Notes: generated from the sequence alone by a model not told the origin. DNA of 64,000 nt from Bradyrhizobium macuxiense (GCF_007993935.1 NZ_VITY01000005.1:186001-250000); one strand, 5' to 3'; shown: positions 52,361-61,780, counted from the stretch's first letter. Made by a program: numbers and translations.

Positions 52361-52600
52361 CTATTGGCGGCCGTGCTGCCAATGCGCCGTAACGTCGGCG
52401 CCCGATTTGTTGAGGTGGACGTGCTGGTCGACATGGTCGACCCAGGACAGCGGAATGAAGTGATGGTGCTGGCCGTCGGGCGAGCTTTGCTTGGTCAGCT
52501 TGATCTTATCGGTGCCTTCCATGTGGTCGACCTTGCCGACCGTCTTCTTGTCCGACGAGATCACATCCATATGTTCCCGAATGTCGGCGGCTTTCGCCAT
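52361..52600 (-). CDS. DUF2171 family small protein
   Basis: A 79-residue protein matching DUF2171, with PRC-barrel-like strands: REHMDVISSDKKTVGKVDHM, KIKLTKQSSPDGQHHHFIP and SWVDHVDQHVHLN. The ATG follows AGGAGATAACGC. Such proteins are often stress-induced; the role is unknown. Confidence 0.8.
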   Translation of the reverse strand: MAKAADIREHMDVISSDKKTVGKVDHMEGTDKIKLTKQSSPDGQHHHFIPLSWVDHVDQHVHLNKSGADVTAHWQHGRQ

Positions 52601-52668
52601 GCGTTATCTCCTCGTCATGATGAGGGGATGAAACGCCGCCTGGATGCGAAGGTTGCTATAGGCTTCCG

Positions 52669-53139
52669 CTACTTCTGCTCGACTTCTGTTGCGGTGGCCG
52701 GGCCTTCGCCCATGATCAGCAGCACGGCATCCTCGTCCTTGGCGCCGTCCCAGTGTACCTGCTTGCCGAAATGAGTGACGAAGCTTCCGGCCGGCATCGC
52801 CACCGTGCCGTGATCGGGATCGAATTTCGGACCCGAGCCGACCCACCAGGTGCCTTTCAGCACGACGATGTAGCGATCGTTGGGATGGAAGTGCGGCCGG
52901 CTGAAGTGATTGCCCTTGGTCCATTTGGTGTAGACCATGTAGAAGCCGGGCTTCGACGGATCACCGACCACGACGGCATTCTGCGCGCCGCGCGCGTCGA
53001 CCGGGCTCCAGGGAATCTGGTCCGGCAGTTTGTAGGTGACGGCGGCCGGATTGAGCTCGGCCGCGGAGCTGACGCTCAGCGTGCCGGCAAACACCAGCGG
53101 CATCATCAGGTATCGCCAGGACCGGTTCGACGCCGTCAT
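52669..53139 (-). CDS. Secreted cupin-domain protein
   Basis: A 156-residue protein with a signal peptide (RYLMMPLVFAGTLSVSSAA, cleavage near SSAA-EL) and a cupin: first motif RPHFHPNDRYIVVLKGTWW, second around GSFVTHFGKQVHWDGAKDED. Metal ligands would be the two histidines of PHFH and a later histidine. Substrate unknown. ATG 53139 follows GGAGGATACG; the upstream ATG at 53157 has no site. It diverges from the DUF1080 gene. Confidence 0.8.
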   Translation of the reverse strand: MTASNRSWRYLMMPLVFAGTLSVSSAAELNPAAVTYKLPDQIPWSPVDARGAQNAVVVGDPSKPGFYMVYTKWTKGNHFSRPHFHPNDRYIVVLKGTWWVGSGPKFDPDHGTVAMPAGSFVTHFGKQVHWDGAKDEDAVLLIMGEGPATATEVEQK

Positions 53140-53358
53140 CGTATCCTCCGAGTTCAATTCGTTCGGGCAACGGCTGCGCCCGTATGTCGCATGATGCTAG
53201 TCGCTCTCGCTTCCAAAGGACAAGGCGCGTCCATGCATGTCTGACCTCAAGATTGCGTCAGCGGCGCGTGACACAACGCAGTTGCAATATCAAAAACGCA
53301 TTTACGCGGCTGCAGACGATGATAGGTTGCGCGCCAACCAAAAGACGGGAGAACAACC

Positions 53359-53958
53359 TTGAAGAAGCATCTGTCGATACTGGCGGCGGGACTTGTGATC
53401 GGTGCGGCCGCGCTGCAATTCTCCACCAGCGCATCGGGGGACGACGGCTGGATTACGCTGCTCGACAGCTCCAAGAAGGGTGACTGGGACGAGGTCGGCA
53501 AGGCCAACTGGGCGATGAAGGACGGCGCGCTGGTCGCCGACAAGCTCGACGGCAAGGATCTCTCCTATCTCGTCAGCAAGACCCAATACAAGGATTTCCA
53601 GATCCGCGCCGAGTTCTGGACCGACGAGGACGCCAATAGCGGCGTGTTCATCCGCTGTGAAGGCAACAAGACGATCGACTCCAAGGTCTGCTACGAGGTC
53701 AACATCTTCGACAAGCGGCCGGACCCGACCTACGGCACCGGCGCGATCGTCGACGTCGGCAAGGTCGATCCGATGCCGAAGGCGGCCGGCAAGTGGAATG
53801 TCTACGAGATCACGGCGCAGGGACCGCATTTCGTCGTGACGCTGAACGGCCAGAAGACCGTCGACGCGCAGGACTCCAAGCACGCCAGCGGCTACGTCGC
53901 GCTCCAGTATGGTTCGGGCGTGGTCAAGTTCCGCAAGGTGCAGATCAAGCCGCTCTGA
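53359..53958 (+). CDS. DUF1080 (3-keto-disaccharide hydrolase-like) secreted protein
   Basis: A 199-residue protein with a signal peptide (LSILAAGLVIGAAALQF) and a concanavalin-like beta jelly roll: DGWITLLDSSKKGDW, DFQIRAEFWTDEDANSGVFIR, CYEVNIFD, and WNVYEITAQG with TLNGQKTVD. This is the DUF1080 fold; some members cleave 3-keto-glycosides. The start is TTG 53359 with GGGAGAA upstream, unusual but clear. Monocistronic. Confidence 0.85.
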   Translation: MKKHLSILAAGLVIGAAALQFSTSASGDDGWITLLDSSKKGDWDEVGKANWAMKDGALVADKLDGKDLSYLVSKTQYKDFQIRAEFWTDEDANSGVFIRCEGNKTIDSKVCYEVNIFDKRPDPTYGTGAIVDVGKVDPMPKAAGKWNVYEITAQGPHFVVTLNGQKTVDAQDSKHASGYVALQYGSGVVKFRKVQIKPL

Positions 53959-53976
53959 CGGCGCAAGGTCGAGAGG

Positions 53977-54001
53977 AGCCCGGTCGCGCCGCGGCCGGGC
54001 T
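53977..54001. terminator. Probable bidirectional stem-loop after the DUF1080 gene
   Basis: GC stem AGCCCGGTCGCG / CGCGGCCGGGCT, nearly perfect, between the convergent DUF1080 and Wzy-like genes. There is no T-run, so it is a stem-loop transcript end rather than a textbook terminator. Confidence 0.4.
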
Positions 54002-54020
54002 TCCTGCCGCGTCGCGTGCG

Positions 54021-55523
54021 CTATCGGCCGGCGGCCTTTGGATCGTCGCCTTGCGTGCGCAAATGATGGCCGATCACGAGCCCGGTCAGGCACAGCAACA
54101 GCCCGAGCGCCGGCGGCGCAAACAGCGCCTCTTCCTGGAAGATGCCGTTCACCAGCACGACCATCGTGCCGAATGCGGCGAGCCCCTGGATGAGGATTCC
54201 GGACGAGGCGTAGAGGCGCCAGGCCTTCAGCGCCATCGCAAGAAAGAAGCCGAGCGGCACCAGTGCGCCGATGCCCATCTGGTAGAGCAGCACGCCGACC
54301 GCGCTTTCCACCGCGCCGTCCATCGTGCCGGCCGCTTGCGCGGCGTTCCAGTCGATCGAGAAGTAACCTTCGGAGAGATTGCCGCCGACGCCGAGGCCGC
54401 GGCCGATCGGGTTCTGCCGGAATCCGTCCCAGCCGCCCATGAAGCCGATCACGTGAAAGTCGCCGATCTGGAGTCCGATATGGATGGCTGCGATGGCGTA
54501 CACCACGAGCCCGACCAACGCGACGGCAAGGGTGATGGTGGCGCCGAACAGCCAGGTTGCCGTCCAGGCCAGGGCCACGAAGATGACCAGGATGAGCGCG
54601 CCCTTGACGCTGCAGAAGATCAGCAACGGGATCGCGGCCAGCGCCAGCCAGCGAAATCCGACCGCGAACAGAAACAGGATGGAGAAGGCGATCCCGTAGC
54701 CGAAGCTGATCGGGCTCATATTCGGTCCGAAGATGCGCAGAATTGACGACAGTCCGAGATCCTCGAACAACGGGCTGTTGAGAAAGCTGAAGCGGAAGCG
54801 GTCGATCAGATCCACCGGCACGTTGCCGGTTTGGCGCATCTCGGCTTCCCAGGATCCGGAGCGGGTCGCCTTCAGCTCGTCGAAATGCCAGAACGTGTAG
54901 CCATTGGTGATGGTGAGCCAGAAATCGCGGAACATCAGTTCGACATAGCCGCAGACGATCAGCAGCACAGACACCGCCACCAGGAACGGCGTGACGCGGA
55001 TCTCGAAGCTAGCGGCGGTCAGCAGCGACAGCTGGAACAGAAAGATCGGAAACGCGATGTTGCGCAGATAGACGAGGGCCGCATGCGGGTCCTGCGTGGC
55101 GCCGAGCAGGAAATACCCCGTCACGACCGCGAGGGTTAACAGCCCCCATTTCATGATCCGGTCGACGTCAGTTGAATGCTTGCGTTCGCGCAGCACATAC
55201 AGCGCCAGCGTCACCAGCCACATGACAGCGCAGATCAGGAAATTGTAGCCTTTGACGAAATCCATCTCCTGCTCGGTCGTCATGTAGGATGACAGGATCG
55301 AGACGAACAGGTTCTGGAAGAAGATGATGAAGACGGCGATCGACGGCGCGTAGGCCGGCGCCGCGAGCACGATGGCGCAGCCGATCAGGCTTTCGACGAC
55401 GATCGCGAGCCCGGCGTTCGCCGCCTGCATGATTGGCGCGAAGGCGATCGATGCCACGGCGATGCCGAGCGCCGGAAGCAAGTCGCCGGCCAACAGCGGC
55501 CGCGGGGCTATCTCTGCTCGCAC
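54021..55523 (-). CDS. Wzy/O-antigen-polymerase-like membrane protein
   Basis: About 500 residues with eleven or more hydrophobic segments and a large central loop (FWHFDELKATRSGSWEAEMR, then VPVDLIDRFRFSFL). A later loop reads GFRQNPIGRGLGVGGNLSEG, resembling the GxG(x)G-containing loop of O-antigen ligases/polymerases. The assignment rests on topology and this loop. The start is uncertain: GTG 55523 (AGG upstream) or GTG 55565. The GH5 glycosidase gene lies 95 bases upstream on the same strand, pointing to an exopolysaccharide. Confidence 0.65.
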   Translation of the reverse strand: MRAEIAPRPLLAGDLLPALGIAVASIAFAPIMQAANAGLAIVVESLIGCAIVLAAPAYAPSIAVFIIFFQNLFVSILSSYMTTEQEMDFVKGYNFLICAVMWLVTLALYVLRERKHSTDVDRIMKWGLLTLAVVTGYFLLGATQDPHAALVYLRNIAFPIFLFQLSLLTAASFEIRVTPFLVAVSVLLIVCGYVELMFRDFWLTITNGYTFWHFDELKATRSGSWEAEMRQTGNVPVDLIDRFRFSFLNSPLFEDLGLSSILRIFGPNMSPISFGYGIAFSILFLFAVGFRWLALAAIPLLIFCSVKGALILVIFVALAWTATWLFGATITLAVALVGLVVYAIAAIHIGLQIGDFHVIGFMGGWDGFRQNPIGRGLGVGGNLSEGYFSIDWNAAQAAGTMDGAVESAVGVLLYQMGIGALVPLGFFLAMALKAWRLYASSGILIQGLAAFGTMVVLVNGIFQEEALFAPPALGLLLCLTGLVIGHHLRTQGDDPKAAGR

Positions 55524-55617
55524 AGGCTCTGACCTAAGATGACCGGACGTGTGGGCACACCACACCGCATCGTCGATCTAGCCGCGCATTGTGTAAAAAC
55601 GGGTTAACCAGACGGGG

Positions 55618-56727
55618 CTAGCGGGTTCCGAGCAGCGCCTTGAGCACCCCTTGGTCGGCCTTGCCGGTCACGGCGTCGGCCAGGCCAAAGCCCTGTGACA
55701 TTTCCCAATGTGTCCAGCCCCAGCATTGCTGCCGGGCGTAAGCCGTGACGCCGGCGAGCCAGCGCAACCGGCTGTCGCGCGGCGCGCCGGCCTTGAGCAC
55801 CCCGAACTCATTGATGATGATCGGCCGGGAGTATTGCCGCTGCCAGGCGGCCGCGGGTTCGAGCCATTTGTCGATGCCGCGGTCGGGGATGGCGCGGTCG
55901 ACCATCGCGAGCGCCCTGGGCCTGTTCAGCACGGTCAGCTGTTCCCGCAGCTGTTGAACCCTGGGATCGTCGGCGCGGGCCGGATAGGGCAATCCGACGA
56001 CGTTGTGGAGCGGCTCGTTCGGATCCCAATGCGCCTGATGGGTGAACACCATCGGATCGTAGAAGTGGATGGCATAGACGACGTTGGGATCATCGAGCGG
56101 CTTAAAGTCGGGCAGCGAATCCGCGCGTTGCCAATTGACCGGACCCGTGATCAGCGTGGTCTGCGGCAGCAATTGGCGAATGAAGCCGGCAAGCTCCCGG
56201 GCTTCGCCTTGCCATTGCGCGGCAGCAACCTCCGGCTCGTTCAGGAGTTCCGCAAAGACCCGATCGGACGGGTAGCGCTGGATGATCCGCGCCAGCTCGC
56301 GCCAGGCGCTCTTCATTTCGGTCATCGCGCCCTGCGGATCGTCCTTGTGCAGCGCGTTGAAGTACCGGCCCGAATGCAGGTCGATCGACACCGCATAGCC
56401 GAGCCCGAGCAGGGTCTTCAGCGCGCTATCGACGGTTTGCAGGCGGGCGTCGATGTCTGCCTTTGTAGCGAAGCGCGGCATGACGAAGTCGGCAGGCACC
56501 GGCAGCCGGATGTGGGTCAGGCCGGCCTTGCGCAGCTCGAGCAGCAGGCCGCGCGGCGGCGCCGAGCGCGGATCGGCGATCCAGCCGTCGGCATTGACGC
56601 CGCGCGACAAGGCCTCGAGCCGGTCGGCGGGAACGCCGTCGATCAGGGAAGGGCAGGCCCGCGCGGCGACGGACAGCAATATGGATGCGGCGGCAAAAAC
56701 GACGGGGATCGACGATAGCCGGGCCAT
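55618..56727 (-). CDS. Secreted glycoside hydrolase family 5 enzyme
   Basis: A 369-residue enzyme with a signal peptide (LSSIPVVFAAASILLSVAAR). GH5 TIM-barrel landmarks: GLTHIRLPVPADF, YAVSIDLHSG, acid/base Glu164 in LLNEPEV, YAIHFYDPMVF, and nucleophile Glu307 in IIINEFGVLK. It cleaves beta-1,4 glucan or mannan-type chains, here probably a self-made exopolysaccharide given the Wzy-like neighbour (inference). It diverges from the Cupin_8-like gene. Confidence 0.88.
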   Translation of the reverse strand: MARLSSIPVVFAAASILLSVAARACPSLIDGVPADRLEALSRGVNADGWIADPRSAPPRGLLLELRKAGLTHIRLPVPADFVMPRFATKADIDARLQTVDSALKTLLGLGYAVSIDLHSGRYFNALHKDDPQGAMTEMKSAWRELARIIQRYPSDRVFAELLNEPEVAAAQWQGEARELAGFIRQLLPQTTLITGPVNWQRADSLPDFKPLDDPNVVYAIHFYDPMVFTHQAHWDPNEPLHNVVGLPYPARADDPRVQQLREQLTVLNRPRALAMVDRAIPDRGIDKWLEPAAAWQRQYSRPIIINEFGVLKAGAPRDSRLRWLAGVTAYARQQCWGWTHWEMSQGFGLADAVTGKADQGVLKALLGTR

Positions 56728-56969
56728 TGGACGATCAACTCGCGATCATGTTGCAGCGGCGACGTGGTTCGGTCATTCGGTCCTGTCGGCCATGGCGGCC
56801 GGCTCCGGAAACGTCGCGGTTAGCCATATCGGCGAGACATTAGCGTTGCGTAACCCCGCGCGCATACGCGACGGCACCGTTCTTGCCAATCCCTGTTCAA
56901 GAGCAGCCCGCTCGTCCCGGAACGGGACATCGGATGAAGCGAAACGGCGCAGCTTCCAGGAGCGCGACC

Positions 56970-57917
56970 ATGACGACAGGCAGGATCTTCACGGATTGGG
57001 ATGACAACCATTCGAGGCTCTGGAGCCGTCGGCCGATCCGGCTCGAGCACACCATGCACCGGCAGCCGGCGTTCTCGATCGACGATCTCGCGAAGCTGAT
57101 TGAGCACTATCCGCGCGAGCACTACAGCCTGGTCAAGACCGGCACGAAGGGATCGAGCCGGGTCTGGCGCGAGGGCGAGATCGGCAGGCTGCGCGGCCAT
57201 CAGGTGATCGAGGCGATTTCGCGCGGCGGCCTGTGGCTGAACCTGCGCAACGTCACTGCGGTCGATCGCCGCTACCGCGACATGATCGAGCGGATGTTCG
57301 GCGAGATCGCAGCCAGGGTTCCCGGCTTCGACGCGCCGACGCATCAGGCCGGCATCCTGATCTCGTCGCCCGATGCGCAGGTCCATTACCACGCCGATCT
57401 GCCGGGGCAGGGCCTGGTCCAGATCGCCGGCCGCAAGCGCGTCTATATCTATCCCAACACGCAGCCGTTCATCCGGCCCGAGCATCTGGAGAACATCGCG
57501 CTGTTCGACGTCGAGGTCGATATCCCCTACGAGCCCTGGTGCGACTGGCATGCGCAGGTGATCGATCTCGAGCCCGGCGAGATGCTGAACTGGCCACTCA
57601 ATGCGCCGCACCGCGTCGAGAACCTCGACACCGTCAACATCTCGATGACGATCTCCTATGTGAACGACGACATCCGCCGCACCCAGATCCTGCATCTCGC
57701 CAACGGCATGCTGCGTCATCGCTTCGGCTACGCGCCGCGCAGCCGCAGCATCCGCGGCCCGGTCTTCTTCGCCAAGCAGGTGATGCAGAAGCTGCTGCGC
57801 GACGGCAAATGGGTGAAGCGCGAACGCGCCGTGCAGCGCGCGATCGACTTCCGCCTCGACGAGAGCGATCTCGGCAAAATTGTCGACCTGCCCAACGCGG
57901 CGCTGGCGGCGGCGTAA
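56970..57917 (+). CDS. Cupin_8/JmjC-like Fe(II), 2-oxoglutarate-dependent oxygenase candidate
   Basis: A 315-residue protein with a JmjC/Cupin_8-like core: HxD in VHYHADLPGQG (His141, Asp143), then GRKRVYIYP and the distal His214 in NAPHRVEN. These three residues would bind Fe(II). Relatives hydroxylate protein or small-molecule substrates. ATG 56970 has AGGAGCGACC upstream; the longer open frame is not supported. No neighbours on the same strand; substrate unknown. Confidence 0.75.
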   Translation: MTTGRIFTDWDDNHSRLWSRRPIRLEHTMHRQPAFSIDDLAKLIEHYPREHYSLVKTGTKGSSRVWREGEIGRLRGHQVIEAISRGGLWLNLRNVTAVDRRYRDMIERMFGEIAARVPGFDAPTHQAGILISSPDAQVHYHADLPGQGLVQIAGRKRVYIYPNTQPFIRPEHLENIALFDVEVDIPYEPWCDWHAQVIDLEPGEMLNWPLNAPHRVENLDTVNISMTISYVNDDIRRTQILHLANGMLRHRFGYAPRSRSIRGPVFFAKQVMQKLLRDGKWVKRERAVQRAIDFRLDESDLGKIVDLPNAALAAA

Positions 57918-57981
57918 GCGAGCTTGCCGGTTGCAGGTGCTGGAATGACGGTGTTGACGACACCGGTTGAGAAACCCGGCG

Positions 57982-58929
57982 CTAGACCGCTCTGACTACG
58001 CCCGGCTGGCCCGGCGTGCATTCCAGCGCAGCACGGTCCCAGTTCGCGTTGATCGCCGCTGCCTCATAGCTCGATTGCAGGAATTCGAGCAGCACCTTGT
58101 CCGGGTCTGCGGCCGCCCGCACGGCGTCGTAGGGCAGGATGAATTCGCCGAGTGCCTCGCTGAAGAATGCCGCGCCGGGGCGCACCGGCGTGCTGCGATA
58201 GCCCGCGGGTTCGGGATAGGCGTAGGAGTAGAAAGCGGGATAATCGATTGCGCCGCCGCCCGGCCAGAAGCCGGCGCTGCTGACCTCGTGCGAATAGGCC
58301 TCGTGCGCCACCGCGTCGGGCAAATGGGGCACGCCGCCGGGATGTTGCGGGGCCGTTCTGCCGGAAAAGCGCGTCACCGCGAGATCAAAGCTGCCCCAGA
58401 AGAAATGCACCGGGCTCGCCTTGCCGAGGAAGCCGGTCCGGAATTGCTTGAACACGCGATCGCAGTTGACGAGGATCTGGTGAAACCGGCGCACCGCATC
58501 CGCGTCGTACGACGCATGCTGCGTATCCTGCGAGAACGGGATCGGGGCGGTGACTTCGTTTGGGATCTCGTCGATGGCGACGTCGATCCCGAGGTCCTTC
58601 AGATTGGTCATCGTCGCCGCGTAGAAGCTTGCGACCGATTGACCGGCCAGCGCCAATTGCCGCTCGGTGCCGTCGCTGGTCGAGATGCGGAGCATGTGAT
58701 CGACGAAGTCGAAGTCGATCTGGAACGTGCGGTCGCCGTCGGGGATCGGCGAGGTCGTCAGCCCGCGCGCCGTGACGTAGAGCGTGACGTGCCAGGAGTG
58801 ATTGAGCCAAGGCGACTTCGCCAGCCGGATCTTGCCGGCGATCTGGGTGAAGAGCTGGAGCGTGGCACTGCTGTCGCGCCACGCCGCGGTCGGCAGTTCC
58901 GGCCAGCGGGTCTTCTGTGTGTTGGTCAT
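57982..58929 (-). CDS. DUF5996 family protein
   Basis: A 315-residue protein matching DUF5996: WPELPTAAWRDSSATLQLFTQI at the start, LAKSPWLNHSWHVTLYVTARGL, RTFQIDFDFVDHMLRI, and SPVHFFWGSFDLAVTRFSGR, then AHEAYSHEVSSAGFWPGGG. The conserved His and Asp residues suggest metal or substrate binding but no reaction is known. Convergent with the Cupin_8-like gene. Confidence 0.85.
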   Translation of the reverse strand: MTNTQKTRWPELPTAAWRDSSATLQLFTQIAGKIRLAKSPWLNHSWHVTLYVTARGLTTSPIPDGDRTFQIDFDFVDHMLRISTSDGTERQLALAGQSVASFYAATMTNLKDLGIDVAIDEIPNEVTAPIPFSQDTQHASYDADAVRRFHQILVNCDRVFKQFRTGFLGKASPVHFFWGSFDLAVTRFSGRTAPQHPGGVPHLPDAVAHEAYSHEVSSAGFWPGGGAIDYPAFYSYAYPEPAGYRSTPVRPGAAFFSEALGEFILPYDAVRAAADPDKVLLEFLQSSYEAAAINANWDRAALECTPGQPGVVRAV

Positions 58930-59012
58930 GGCAAACCTCTAGGCTGCGCCGACAGGAAGTCTTGCGGAATATCACGAAAATGGTCCCGATGATTTCGGGA
59001 ACCGTCGCTTCC

Positions 59013-59054
59013 AAAAAATGCAGACAGGGCGGCAATCGCCAGGAAGTGCCGCCC
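59013..59054 (-). terminator. Rho-independent terminator of the pirin-wrbA operon
   Basis: On the minus strand: stem GGGCGGCA / TGCCGCCC with a 12-base loop, then TGTCTGCA and TTTTTT. It lies about 50 bases after the wrbA stop. Confidence 0.6.
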
Positions 59055-59106
59055 TATCGCGTGGCCGTTAGGCGTGAAACCCAACCGCAAAGCTCAGCCG
59101 TTCGGT

Positions 59107-59706
59107 TTAGCCGTGCAGTTTCCTGGCGGCCTCCGCGACCGCGCGGCCCTGATAGCGGGCGCCGGCCAGTTCGTTCTCGCTCGGCTGGCGGCTGCCGTCG
59201 CCGCCGGTGATGGTGGTCGCGCCGTAGGGCGCGCCGCCGGTGACCTCGTCGAGCTTCATCTGGCCGGCAAAGCCGTAGTTCAGGCCGACCACCGTCATGC
59301 CGAAATGCAAGAGGTTGGTGATGATCGAGAACAGCGTCGTCTCCTGGCCGCCATGCTGGGTCGCGCTCGAGGTGAAGGCGGCGCCGACCTTGCCGTTCAG
59401 CGCGCCCCTGGCCCAGAGCCCGCCGGCCTGGTCGAGGAAGTTGGCCATCTGCGAAGCCATGCGGCCGAAGCGGGTGCCGGTGCCGACGATGATCGCATCG
59501 TAATTGGCGAGATCATCGATCGTAGCGATCGGCGCGGCCTGGTCGAGCTTGTAGTACGACGCCTTGGCGACTTCGGCCGGCACGAGCTCGGGCACGCGCT
59601 TGATGTCGACGCTGGCGCCGGCTTCGCGTGCGCCTTCCGCAACGGCATTCGCCATTGCTTCGATGTGACCGTAGGCGGAGTAATAGAGAACAAGAACCTT
59701 GGCCAT
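59107..59706 (-). CDS. wrbA: NAD(P)H:quinone oxidoreductase, WrbA
   Basis: A 199-residue flavodoxin-fold protein: [17 protein letters not shown] phosphate loop, [33 protein letters not shown] and the C-terminal [15 protein letters not shown]. WrbA reduces quinones by two electrons with FMN and NAD(P)H, avoiding semiquinones. ATG 59706 follows AAGGAGG. It is co-transcribed with the pirin gene 92 bases upstream; a terminator follows. LysR control is likely. Confidence 0.95.
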   Translation of the reverse strand: MAKVLVLYYSAYGHIEAMANAVAEGAREAGASVDIKRVPELVPAEVAKASYYKLDQAAPIATIDDLANYDAIIVGTGTRFGRMASQMANFLDQAGGLWARGALNGKVGAAFTSSATQHGGQETTLFSIITNLLHFGMTVVGLNYGFAGQMKLDEVTGGAPYGATTITGGDGSRQPSENELAGARYQGRAVAEAARKLHG

Positions 59707-59798
59707 GATGGCCTCCTTTTTTGGGCTGAGTCGGCGGGAGATGATTGGGGGGAGGAGCATGCGCGGACGTCCGTCCGCGCATGCAGGGTGAGGCGTGA

Positions 59799-60497
59799 TT
59801 ACGCCGCGTCGACCAGCACGAGCTCGGCATCCTCGAGCGCGGTGATCTTCAGCGTGGCTTCATCGCGGATCGCGGCGCCGTCGCGCGCATTGACGCGCAC
59901 GCCGTTGACCTCGATGCTGCCGGCCGCCGGCACCAGATAGAGGTGACGGGCCTTATCGGCGGCGTATTCCGCGCTTTCGCCGGCCTTCAGCGTGGTGGCG
60001 AGCACCCGCGCGTTGGCCCGGATCGGTAGCGCATCATCGTCGCCGTCGATGCCGGAGGCGATGGTGACGAGCTTGCCGGAGCGGTTCGACTTCGGGAACG
60101 GCTTCGATCCCCAGGTCGGCTGGCCGCCCTGCGTCGTCGGCTCGATCCAGATCTGGAATATCTTCGTCTTGGACGGCTCCAGATTGTACTCGGAGTGACG
60201 GATGCCGCTGCCGGCGCTCATCACCTGCACGTCGCCGGCTTCGGTGCGTCCCTTGTTGCCGAGCGAGTCCTGGTGCGTGATCGCGCCTTCGCGAACATAG
60301 GTGATGATCTCCATGTTGGCATGCGGATGCGCCGGGAAGCCGGAGTTGGGCGCGATCTCGTCGTCGTTCCACACCCGCAGCGCGCCGTGGCTGACATTGG
60401 CGGGGTCGTAGTAGCTCGCAAACGAGAAGTGGTGCTTGGCCTTCAGCCAGCCGTGGTCGGCACCGCCCAGCTTTGCGAATGGTTTCAGTTCGATCAT
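59799..60497 (-). CDS. Pirin-family bicupin
   Basis: A 232-residue pirin with the N-terminal metal site His57, His59 (HPHANMEI), His101 and Glu103 (RHSEYN). Some bacterial pirins are quercetin dioxygenases or regulate metabolic enzymes. It lies upstream of wrbA on the same strand and diverges from a LysR gene, the common arrangement in proteobacteria for quinone or electrophile stress. Confidence 0.92.
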   Translation of the reverse strand: MIELKPFAKLGGADHGWLKAKHHFSFASYYDPANVSHGALRVWNDDEIAPNSGFPAHPHANMEIITYVREGAITHQDSLGNKGRTEAGDVQVMSAGSGIRHSEYNLEPSKTKIFQIWIEPTTQGGQPTWGSKPFPKSNRSGKLVTIASGIDGDDDALPIRANARVLATTLKAGESAEYAADKARHLYLVPAAGSIEVNGVRVNARDGAAIRDEATLKITALEDAELVLVDAA

Positions 60498-60567
60498 GGT
60501 TACTCCGTTCGATGGGTTGGTTTCGATCTCGTTGACCGCTTGGATATGCCTCCGGCTGTGGTATAGA

Positions 60568-60595
60568 AATAGAAACTATTGAAACTCATTGTTTC
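60568..60595. promoter_or_regulatory. Operator region between pirin and LysR genes
   Basis: Two adjacent dyads: AATAG-AAA-CTATT (60568-60580) and GAAAC-TCATT-GTTTC (60581-60595), in an AT-rich island. It is 71 bases before the pirin ATG and 29 bases before the LysR ATG, as expected of LysR recognition and activation sites. Confidence 0.5.
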
Positions 60596-60623
60596 CAGAA
60601 CTGAGCAACCAGGACAGCGGCCA

Positions 60624-61538
60624 ATGTCGAAACTGCCGGACTTCGAGGCGCTCGCGATCTTCGCAAAAGTCGTGGAATTGCGGTCGTTTGCAGCCGCCGC
60701 GACCGAGCTTTCGCTGTCCAAGGCCACGGTCTCGAAGGCGGTCAGCCGGCTCGAGGAGCGGCTTGGCGCGCGGCTGTTCAACCGCACCTCCCGCCGCCTG
60801 GCGCTGACCGACGCCGGCCAGAAATTGTCGGAGCGCGCAGCAAGGCTGCTCGCCGACGGCGAGGCCGCCGAGAACGAGGCGCTGGCGCAATCGACCACGC
60901 CGCGTGGCCTGGTACGGCTCGCGGTGCCGATGAGTTTCGGCATCAAGACCGTGGCGCCGTTGCTGCCGGAATTCATGGAGGCCTATCCGGAGGTCGCGAT
61001 CGATCTGCATCTCAGCGACGCGACCGTCGATCTGATCGGCGAAGGCTTTGATGCCGGCCTGCGCATCGCGCGGCTGCCGGATTCCTCGCTGATCGCGCGG
61101 CGGCTGTGCGGCATGCCGCGCTACACGGTGGCGGCGCCGTCCTATCTGAAGCGCAACGGCCGGCCGACCCATCCGATGCATCTCGCCGAGCACAAATGCT
61201 TCGGCTACGCCTATCTCTCGACCCAGGGCGTCTGGCACTACACCAACGCGTCGGGCGAGCAGGCGAGCGTGCGTCCGGCCGGCCAGCTGCGCGTCAACAA
61301 TGGCGAGGCCGTGATGCCCGCGCTGCTCGCCGGCCTCGGCATTGCTGATCTGCCCGACTTCATCGTCGGCGATGCAATCGCACGCGGCGAGGTCGAAGTG
61401 ATCCTGAAGGGCTGGAAGCAACCCGAGGGCGCCGTGCATCTCGTCACCCCGCCCGGCGGCCCGCGGCCCGCCCGTGTCGAGGTGCTGGCGGATTTCCTCG
61501 CCAAGCATTTCGCCAAGGGCCGCGCGCAGCGCAAGTAG
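60624..61538 (+). CDS. LysR-family regulator of the pirin-wrbA operon
   Basis: A 304-residue LTTR: helix-turn-helix ALAIFAKVVELRSFAAAATELS to LEERLGARLFNRTSRRLALT, effector domain from about residue 92 (GLVRLAVPMSFGIKTVAPLLPEF). It diverges from pirin and wrbA, whose transcription it probably activates in response to a quinone or similar compound. The last codons (GRAQRK and stop) lie in a 23-base unit repeated twice more downstream. Confidence 0.9.
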   Translation: MSKLPDFEALAIFAKVVELRSFAAAATELSLSKATVSKAVSRLEERLGARLFNRTSRRLALTDAGQKLSERAARLLADGEAAENEALAQSTTPRGLVRLAVPMSFGIKTVAPLLPEFMEAYPEVAIDLHLSDATVDLIGEGFDAGLRIARLPDSSLIARRLCGMPRYTVAAPSYLKRNGRPTHPMHLAEHKCFGYAYLSTQGVWHYTNASGEQASVRPAGQLRVNNGEAVMPALLAGLGIADLPDFIVGDAIARGEVEVILKGWKQPEGAVHLVTPPGGPRPARVEVLADFLAKHFAKGRAQRK

Positions 61539-61587
61539 AGAGCCGCGCGCAGCGCAAGTAGAGGGCCGCGCGCAGCGAAAATAGAAA
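61519..61587. repeat. 23-bp tandem repeat covering the LysR stop codon
   Basis: Three units of GCCGCGCGCAGCGCAAGTAG plus AGA or AGG at 61519, 61542 and 61565; the third has GAAAATAG in place of GCAAGTAG. Unit 1 contains the LysR C-terminus and stop; units 2 and 3 are noncoding copies. The remaining 190 bases to the next gene contain no other structure I recognise. Confidence 0.85.
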
Positions 61588-61780
61588 ATAACGGAGCGCA
61601 CGCTACGGAGGCGGAAGCGCTCGCGCGGGCGAGGCCAAAGGCCGCGCGCGCCGTCACATTCGTGTCATCCCTTTTAAATTGTATAGATTGTGTGAACTAA
61701 CCCATGATCGTGGGCAGGCGCGATCGTCTATCTCTTCATCCTGAACCTGTTGCCGCACAGCACATTTTCGGAGGAACCAG

